A stretch of 30,785 nt of DNA from Rhizaria sp. SCN 62-66. Lineage: Eukaryota > Rhizaria, unplaced. Below the pieces are notes generated by a model that ran no database searches, was not told the origin of the DNA, and was given only the letters and a program-made list of their open reading frames with translations. Positions 12,769 through 21,700 of the stretch are shown here, piece after piece. The translations under genes and the position numbers were made by a program. The number at the start of each line of letters is the position of its first letter. Positions within the stretch are counted from its first letter, which is position 1. The DNA lies in the NCBI GenBank assembly GCA_001724265.1, contig MEDY01000363.1, positions 1-30,785 on the forward strand, in the 5' to 3' direction.

Positions 12769-15700
12769 GGGAAAGTATGGACCGGCTGCAAGCGCAGGGA
12801 TCACAGCGATTGCGCGCAGGATGGTGCCGGAGAGAAGGCGCAACTCGATCTCTTGCTCGGCGACAAGACGACTGCAGGAGAAGAGAACGCGCAGAGTCGG
12901 AGCAGCGGTAGCCGCGGCAAGACAAGTGTCTAGAGGCACATTACCACCGACAGTGACAGGAGTGCACAGCGAGCTCACTGTTGGTAACAGGCTCTGAGCA
13001 CTTTCAAGACTCACGTCTGTAGGCGTAACATGTGGTGAAGCGTCGCGCGTAGCCAAGGCAAGGGCCATACTGGCGGACACGTCGTTGATCGATGGCCACG
13101 CAACATCGCATGTCACAGTATAGCGGGCCGTCCCGACAGAGTGAGTACATGACTGTAAGACGACGATCGCGGGCTTGTCGGAGAGGATGAGCTGCTTTGT
13201 CGCGTAGGCGAACGAGGTTGAAATAGCAGTCGCGGCAGAGCCATAGCCAAAGTTCATGAGCTTTTGAGCGTACGATGTCGTTGTTGCAGATGTTGTGCGG
13301 CTTCCAACAAGCTCAACAACAACAGCCAGACGCTCGGCCGGTACAGAGACTGTGACCTGCTTTAAGGTCACCGTAACATTGGTGTTGGCCATGCCGGCAA
13401 TATAGGCAATTGTGATGATGCCCGCAGCGCCAACGCTTGCATATGCACTTGCCGTGCCAGTTCCTACAATCACGCTATATTGAGCAGAACTGTAACTGAG
13501 ACCAGTCGTAGGAAGCGTGAGAATGAGATTCAAGCCAAAGGAGCTCAAAACAGACTGCGTGGACAAAATAACCATGCTCATACTCCGTTCATTCGCCCCA
13601 GAGATAGTATCTAATGCACTGAGAATAGACAGCGGCGGAGAAGGCACTAGTTGCGGCTGAAGAGCCTCTGGCAACACCACAATCGGCACTTCTGTGACAA
13701 TCTGAGCCGGGTCAGACGCGGCCCGCGAGAGAATGGTGAGAGATCGCATTGGGTTAGCAGGACCTGGTGCGAACTCTCGTGTGAGCGGGATGCGCAACAC
13801 GCAGCTAGCGGTGCTAGAACACGCAGAGACTGATGTTGTGGCTTCCGTGGTCACCGTCACAACAAGTGATGATGTTGGAACCCCGATCGTTTTAAAACCG
13901 GCTACGGCGGGACTAATTGCCATGGGGTAGGAGTAATACGTGTAGTCACCTCCAGTGGGTAGCACAAAGTCAAAGTTGGGGACGCCAGCGAACCAGAACA
14001 GATCAAAGAACATGACTTGTAGGTGAAACGGAGCTAGAGAATACAGATCGGTCGCGCGCGTACGATCAACCACGGCTTGCAGCGGCGGCGGCGCGCCCAC
14101 AGGGCCAAGCGAAACGCCGGAAGCAGTGGAGGTACCATACGCAATATCAACGACAATGCAGTTAGATGCATGATATGTTGGGGAGTCAAACGTGGCCAGC
14201 TTTGTGGGATCAAGTTGCAAGTGGGAAAAACCAAATACAAACGGGTAAGGTGGATAGAAAGGGCCATTGATGCAGGTTACAGTTAACAACGTCGTTGTGA
14301 CACTTGTAAGTGTACAATTAGCGGTGCCAGCGTGGAACGCGGTGTTGATAAAGCTCGACTTTGGCGACACAGGGCAGGTGGTAGTATTGGCACTGAGGGA
14401 GACGACAACATCGACAGTCGCAGAAGTAATCACGTTGGTGAGCACTGTGCGAACATCAAAGCGTGCACGGTGCAGGGTTTCCGTGGAGTCGCGTGTCAAT
14501 GTGACGCCATACATAAACATGTTGGGGGGCGGGATTGCGCCAAGCTCAACGTCATCCAATGGCTGGAAAGTCTGAACAGGTGTTACGGCGCTAGTCAAAG
14601 TGAAACAATTCTTAGGAATGATCTCGGTGTCTTTGAAGGCACTTTCATGCGCGTTTTTAAGAGAATACGCAGCAGAGACGCGGAATCCAACGTATTTGGG
14701 CTGAGGCGTTGGCATACAAGATGTCGGCACAGACATTGTGGTGAAACCGCCAATGTACCGCGTCGTGCAAGAACCGGTAGCCTGATTAAGAAGGCTTACT
14801 GACTGGCCACTAGTGTAAACGCCACAGTCAGCCCCGAGCGAGAGAGTGTAGTCATCAACTGGCGAGCGCAGGGGAAATACGAAAATGTGGATTGCCGCGG
14901 TTAGGTCAGTGACTGCCCATTCACGATCTGCGAGCATGATGTAGTAAGCAAAGGGCAGCACGCTGGAGTCAAGAGGTTTTGCCAGTGATTGACCGAAAAA
15001 GGCGTTGGCAGTCTGTGTAATAAGACCACCGAAGAGATACGTCGCATCAAGCGTGAACTTGAAGTCGGTGGTGGCGAACTAGCTCAGCTCATATGGTACA
15101 CGGTAAGTCACGTTGAATTGCGTATACCGAAGGCCTGCAAGAGAGCAGCCGGTCAGCGTATCTGCAACCTTACTCGTGCACGTCTCAAATGAGGTTGGTG
15201 GGCTTGCGATTTGCGTTGATTGTGTGTAAGCGTAGCTGATTGTGAGAGTAGTCACCGTGCTGAAGAAAAATACCTTGGCAGTGTAAACCTGGTTCGTCTG
15301 GGCAAATACCTCAGGCGGCTCCGTCACGTTTGACACGGTAGCAGAAATTACTGTGGTAATCATGTGCGACACAACAACGCTTGGAGGGGAGTTTGTGATC
15401 GTCTCATCCGTCAAATCGGTATTTTGCATCGTGACCGACACACCAACCACGTTGGAGCCCAGCATGCCCGCGGAAGATCCATAAGTTGTAAACAACATTT
15501 GGTAGTCGGAGTAAGTCGTTCGCACAGGACCAAAGCGGATCACCCGAACTGCATAGTACGCGTTACCGGGGCTTGTGACAGCATCGCAGTTGGTGAGTCG
15601 CAACAAACTCGTACTTTCCACAACCGGTGTGCAGGACATGGCGGTGTACTCAGTCAGGGTAGAGGCCGTTGTCGTGATGCCGGACGAGAATTGCAAGCCG

Positions 15701-18700
15701 GGCGCAATGGCCGCCTGCGTAGTTAGATTCAAAGCCCAATTGGTAGCAAGTGTGGTGTGGCCAAACAAAAGCAGCTCCCATGTCACATCAACCGGTGCAG
15801 TTGCATGTGTGGCATCGGCTGGATTCACAGTCGACGCGAGCTTTGCCGAAACAGGATACATCGTAAAGTCAAAGTGACGACTGAACGCAGTAAGCGCGAT
15901 TGGCGCAGTACCTGCCCGGGCCAGAGTACCCGCTGTGGTAGTTATGGTAATGTAGGTAGAGGGTTCAAAAGGATAGAACACGCTATCAGTAACGTCAAAG
16001 CGCACGCCTACCGTATCGCGTGTGGTGACACGATAAGACGTTGCTGAGTTAAGCGCAACGGAGCCAGTGGCGCCAGACACCATGACGTGCGGGCCAGAGG
16101 TCATGTTGGCAATAGAGTAGTCAAACGTGCCTGCAGCAGGTTTCGATGCGTAAATGTACATTCGAAGCGAAATCAGGAGGTGACGCGAAAGGACAACAGT
16201 GACACCAGTCACCATAGTACGATCGAGAGCTGTGAAGTGCCAATAGAATTGAGGAGTCGACGCGACACGCAGCAAGAGCGGTGCCTTGGCGGCCACACCG
16301 TTGGTCGGGTTGCCCGGCGTAAGAAGCTTCACCGCAGTTGCCACCAGCTCATAGGGATCCAAGGTAGAAACGCGATGAGCGTTGTTGTCAAACACAACCG
16401 CCATGTTTGTTACTGTACAGCTAATTACGGAATCGACGCCTGCTGTGAAAGATTTCGTTGAGGTGACTTTGAGCGCTAAAACGGACTTGCTCTGAAGAAC
16501 GCAGTCTCCGCCTACAGCCGCGGCCGAGAAATCAAGCGAGTTTGCAGCTGCAAAAAATGTGAGTTGACTCGCGCTTGTAAAATCTTCAGCTGAGTTGATG
16601 ACGAAGACACCTCCAACAGTTGTCGTCACTTGCATAGGGTCTAAAGCCGGTGTGATGCTAAAACTGGAAGCGGTATAGCCAAACGTCACTAACGGAATGC
16701 GTCCATAGGAAACGTCGTGAAGAGCGGTGAACGTTCCGTTAGTGTTGGTGAGACTAAAACACTCCTTTGGCAGAAGCTGTGTACTTGCAAACGCGTTGCT
16801 CTCTGCGCTGCCAAGATAGTAGCCGTCAGTGACACGAAGACCAAAGTACTTGGGCTGAACGGAGGGCAGGCATGTTGCGTTGGCAGTCACAGTTGAAAAC
16901 GTAGTCCCGTAGCAGGACGCAATCAAATTCAAGGTAGTAACAGCTTTGCCAGATCCCTGGAAAAGCCCGCAGTCGCTGCGGATAGTGACCGTGCTGCTTG
17001 CGACAGAAGTGCTGAGGGGGAAAATATAATTGGAGCACCGCGGTCAAATCAGTGCCAATCCAGGCATTGTTTGTCAAAAGCACGTGAAATGCAAATGGCA
17101 TGCCGGCAACAACAGGCACGGCCAAAGATGTGCTTGTGAAGGCGCCGACTGTGGCAGTCTGAGCGCCGCCAACAACGTATGAAAACGACAGTGCAAACGA
17201 AAAATCAGTCGTTGCAGCGGTGGCATACTCATAGAGGACAGTATATGACTGAGTGAAAGAGACCGGCATTGGCACCGTTGCTGATGACGTGCATGTGACG
17301 CTGCCTGCAGTCAGTACAGTGCAAGAGTCAGTGGAGGTTGGGGCGCCAATGGTGGCACTTGCGCCCGAATAGGAGTACGCTGCTGTCATGGTCGAAATTC
17401 GTTTAAAGAAAAACACCTTCATCAAGTACGTCTGTGTCGTCGATGCAGTATCTGTTGGTGTCGTTGCTGTTGGGCTTGTCACTGCGGCCGAGTTGACCAC
17501 CTTGGTCTTCATCTGGGGCACGACATTAGGCAGCGACGTAGACGCAATAATAGTCTCGTCCGTCAAATCGGTATTCTGCTGAGAGACCCAGACGCCGGAC
17601 GAGGCAATTGTGCCAATCATACCTGTTGTCGTCGAATACGTTGTAAACATGGCCATATAGCTCGCGTAAGTGGTGCGCACTGGCCCGAAGCGGAGAACGC
17701 GCGGCACAAAGCGCGCAGAGCCCGCGGTGGTGATTGGGGCACAGGAAGAAAACTGTATGGTGGTCTCCGCTGTAACAGACGGCGTGCATGTGACGGCCGT
17801 GTAGTCGGCCGACGCCGATGTCTCCATAGCAATTCCTGACTTGAACACGGTTGCTGGTGCAATGCCAGCCTGCGCGTTGATGATAAACGACCAGCTGGCG
17901 CTGAGAGCGACGTGCGCGAAGATGACGACTTCGAACGACACGTCGACGGGCGCTGTTGTATGGCCGGCGTCTGCGGCGACGACGGCCGAGTTGAGGGCGG
18001 CGGACACGGGGTAATAGGCAAAGTCAAAGCTGTGAGAGACTGCGTTCAGCGCAATTGAGGCGGAGCCAGCTTGGGCAATTGTACCGGATGAGCTTGCGAC
18101 ATTAAAGCAGGTCGCGGGGCTGAGAGGATAATAGGTCGAATTGGTGATGTCAAACTCAACAACAATAGTTGTCACGATTGTAACGCGGTAGTTCGTTCCG
18201 CTATCAAGCACCTTTGAGCCTGAGCCCGATGTGATGATGAGCGCGGAACATGCAGCTGTCGTGGTCAAGGCATAGGAAAATGTTTGTGACGCAGGAAAAG
18301 AAGAGTACACATACATGTTAAGCGGAACACGCAGCCTCCGAGTTGTCGCCATCGTCGAGCCCTGGACCACGGTGCGGTCAGCGGCAGTAAAGTGAAACCA
18401 GTTCTTTGTGTACGAACTGGGTCGGAAAACAGTGTTGCTCGATGCGACCGCGCCATCAGTGGGATTCTGTGGCGTGCGCAATACAATGGATGATGCTAAT
18501 ACAACATACGGGTCGACGGTAGACGCACGTACTGCCTCGTTGTCAAAAAGAACAGTCATTCCTGCAACTGTGCACGGCGTGATCGAGGTGACTCCTGTCG
18601 TGAAGGTCGCCGTTGATGTGAAAGACAAAGTCGTCGAATTCGGGGTGCCGCTTATTATGCAGCTGCCATTGACGGACGCACCAGAGAAATCGACGGTGGT

Positions 18701-21700
18701 CGAGTAGAGCGAAAAAATGCTACTGGACGTCATGTCTTCAGCACTGGTGATGTTAAAAAGCCCCGAAACCGTCGTCACAGTTCGGGTAGGGATAGAGTCT
18801 GGACTAATAACAAGAGTCGCCGCAGTATACGTATATTTGACCAGCGGAACGCGGCCAAAATAAACATCATGCAGAGCGACAATGTTGCTTGTTGATGAAT
18901 TTGTCGTTGTCAACACAAAGCAACTCTTGGGCAAGGCCTGCGCGGAAGCGTACGCGTTGTTATCAGCCGCGAGAATCTGAAAGGCGTTGGTCATGCGGAA
19001 GCCGGCGTACTTAGGCTGTGATGACGGCAAACAGACCGAGTCGAGCGTAAGAGAGCTGAACGCCGTGTATGTCGGACAGGAGCTTGGTTTGTTAATCGCA
19101 ATCGGAGCAGTCGCAACATACGTTCCGCCGCACGCGCTGCCAAAGTTGACTATGTGCGTGAAAATTGTGCCTTTGAGTGGGAAAACAAAGAGGTTCAGGG
19201 TCGCTGTCAGATCTGTCCCCACCCATGAAAGGCCTGACAGCTCAACGTGGAACGCGAACAACGGTTGCGCTGAGCTAGCAGGACTCGTGAGATAAAACGC
19301 CTGGGAAGCGCCAACAGTCGTGGCCGCCACAGTTCCATTCGTGACGTATGTTGGTGTAATTGTGAACGAAAAGTCTGTGTTCAAAAAGCTTGCTACCGAG
19401 TAGTCCAGCGTGTAGATGGTCTTCAGCATGACCACCATGCCGAGATACGGAGTACAAGTAACCGCCCCCACTGCGAGAGAGCTACATGGCGCAGATACAT
19501 TCGTTGGAACCCCAACAGCCGTGGAAGACTTGGTGTAGCTGTACGTGATTGTCGCTTGAGTGGCGGTGCGAAAGAAAAAGATTCCTATCTGATACGTCTG
19601 GTCGGTGGGCACACTGATGACGGGTGTGGTCACAGTAATGTCAGCAACTGTGGCCGAGTTGACGGTGGTTTGATAGTGCAAAACGACCGCACAGGGCGGT
19701 GATAGTGAGAGATCAATCATGTCGTTGACGATATTGGTGTTTTGCATTGGGATTGCGCTGCCATCCTTGTCAATTGCCATCATGGTTACAGCGGTTGAGT
19801 AAGTCTTGAACATGGTGTTATAATTTCCCCAAAGCACACGCACAGGCCCAATGCGGAAGATGCGCGGAGTGTACATATAAGCGGTCGTATAACTAGTGCT
19901 AATTGCGGAGCATTGCCTGAGCTTGATTTCTGAGCTGCTCACATAAGAAGGGACACACACAATCAGGCCCATCGAAGATGTAGATGCCGTATACCCGGTG
20001 GTTGACAGAAACTCGATTGGTAGGCCAGATGTCTGCGTTTGAAGAGTAAATTGCCAATTAACTTCGAGCCCTGTGTGCGCATAAATAATAATGTCCAAAT
20101 ATACGTCAAGTGGTGTGTCAGCGGGCATTGCAGCCGCAGAAGTGACTGAAGACCCAGCGATACTGACTTTAGTCGGATAAAGAACAAAGTCGAAGTACTG
20201 GGTATAGGTGTTAGTAATGGTCGCCGACTGCGGAACACCGCGACTGATGGATCCACTAGACAAAGTGAAGGACAGGCAGCTCGTCTCTACGGGGTAGAAG
20301 GACAGCGTTGCAACATCGTGCGTGAGCGGGAATGCCGCATACGTCGTGATCTGCGCGGCCTCCGTTGTTGTGAATATGCCCGACGTCACAGAGAGAGTGA
20401 CGCCCGTGCAGACCGAGGAGACCGTGTACGTGTACGTTCCTGCGGCCGGCTTCGTCGCATAGAAGTAGAGCGTGACTTCGCGGGTGATGAGGCGCGTGGC
20501 CTGAGTCACCACGTCGCGGTTGAGATACCGCGAGCCGGTTGCCGGCGCGAAGTGGAAGTAAAACGTCGGCGTCGCCGAGGCGCGCATGAACATGTACCCC
20601 GATGCGGCCACGCCGGCGGGGTTGTACGGCGTCTTCACCAGCACGGCCCCTATGAGAAAGATGTACGGGTCCGCCGCCGTGTAGCGCGCCGTCGTGGGCA
20701 AGAGATTGACGACCATGTTGCGCACGGTACACACCATCTTGACCGAGGTCGTGCCGGCCAGTCCAGACGTGAGCGTGACGGCAAGCAAATTGGCGGAGGC
20801 TGTGACAGAGCTCGAGCGCACACAGTCGCCAGCTACAGTCGCAGAGGTGAAATCAATGACGCCGTAGGGCGAGGTAAAGTTCATCAGCGTGCCCGATGGC
20901 ATGGGTTCGGAGATATAGCAGGAGAAATTTCCCGCGGCGACAGTGCGAAACGAGAGGCCGTCAGCCGCAGGCAGGATCTCGAGCGAGATCGCGGAGTACG
21001 AGTACGTTAGTATGTACAGCCTGATGAAGAACTCTTCCGCACGGCTCACGGCGTAGGTCAACAGCGGCGTCGTCGTGCCGGCCGCGGACACCGAGTTAAA
21101 GTGGAATGCGACGTTGTTCGGGCTGATCAAAATCTCCCGCACGCCCGGCGAGACGTTAACGTCTGTGAGCGTGATGACGACGGCGCCGGTGCCAATGTTC
21201 GCGGTGCTCGTGCAGAGGAAGTAGATCAACGCCGCACCGACGTTGAGGAGGCTGCAGCCTGAATTAGCAATAGTGGTGTTTGGAGAAAACATTATGTCGT
21301 CGTTGTAGATGCTGATAGATCCATGAAAGCTGACACCCGCAGTACGGAAGGCAGAGTCAACTCCGGCTCCAGTGAACGTTTGAAACTCAAGCGTCCACAT
21401 ATCGCCATACATAAATGACGTCAACTCTTTACCAGTGATTGTGATGACAGTTTGAGCAGCCGTAAACTTGCGCATCACAGACGCAGCGCTCCAATCGCAG
21501 GGCAGTGCAAATTCGTACGGATACGGGTATTGATCCATCGAGCTGCCTTCGTAGCCAAGCCGCGCGGCACCATCGATCGCGATGCCATCCCAGTTGATTT
21601 TGCTCGGCGTGACCGAGAGCCGCACCACGATACGTTCGTCCGCTGCGAGCGACGTGAAGTTGTTGAACGAGTGGCTCAAAATCGCCTTGTACGTGGTGTG

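Noticed and set aside
12763-17030. Introns as the cause of the two frame changes in the giant gene (both sites end in a pyrimidine tract plus CAG)
   Set aside because: The sites do resemble 3' splice sites, but the nearby GT donors I could see give 27, 72, 42 or 20 nt, none of which is 1 modulo 3 as needed. At the first site a splice would also delete sequence conserved in the sister units.
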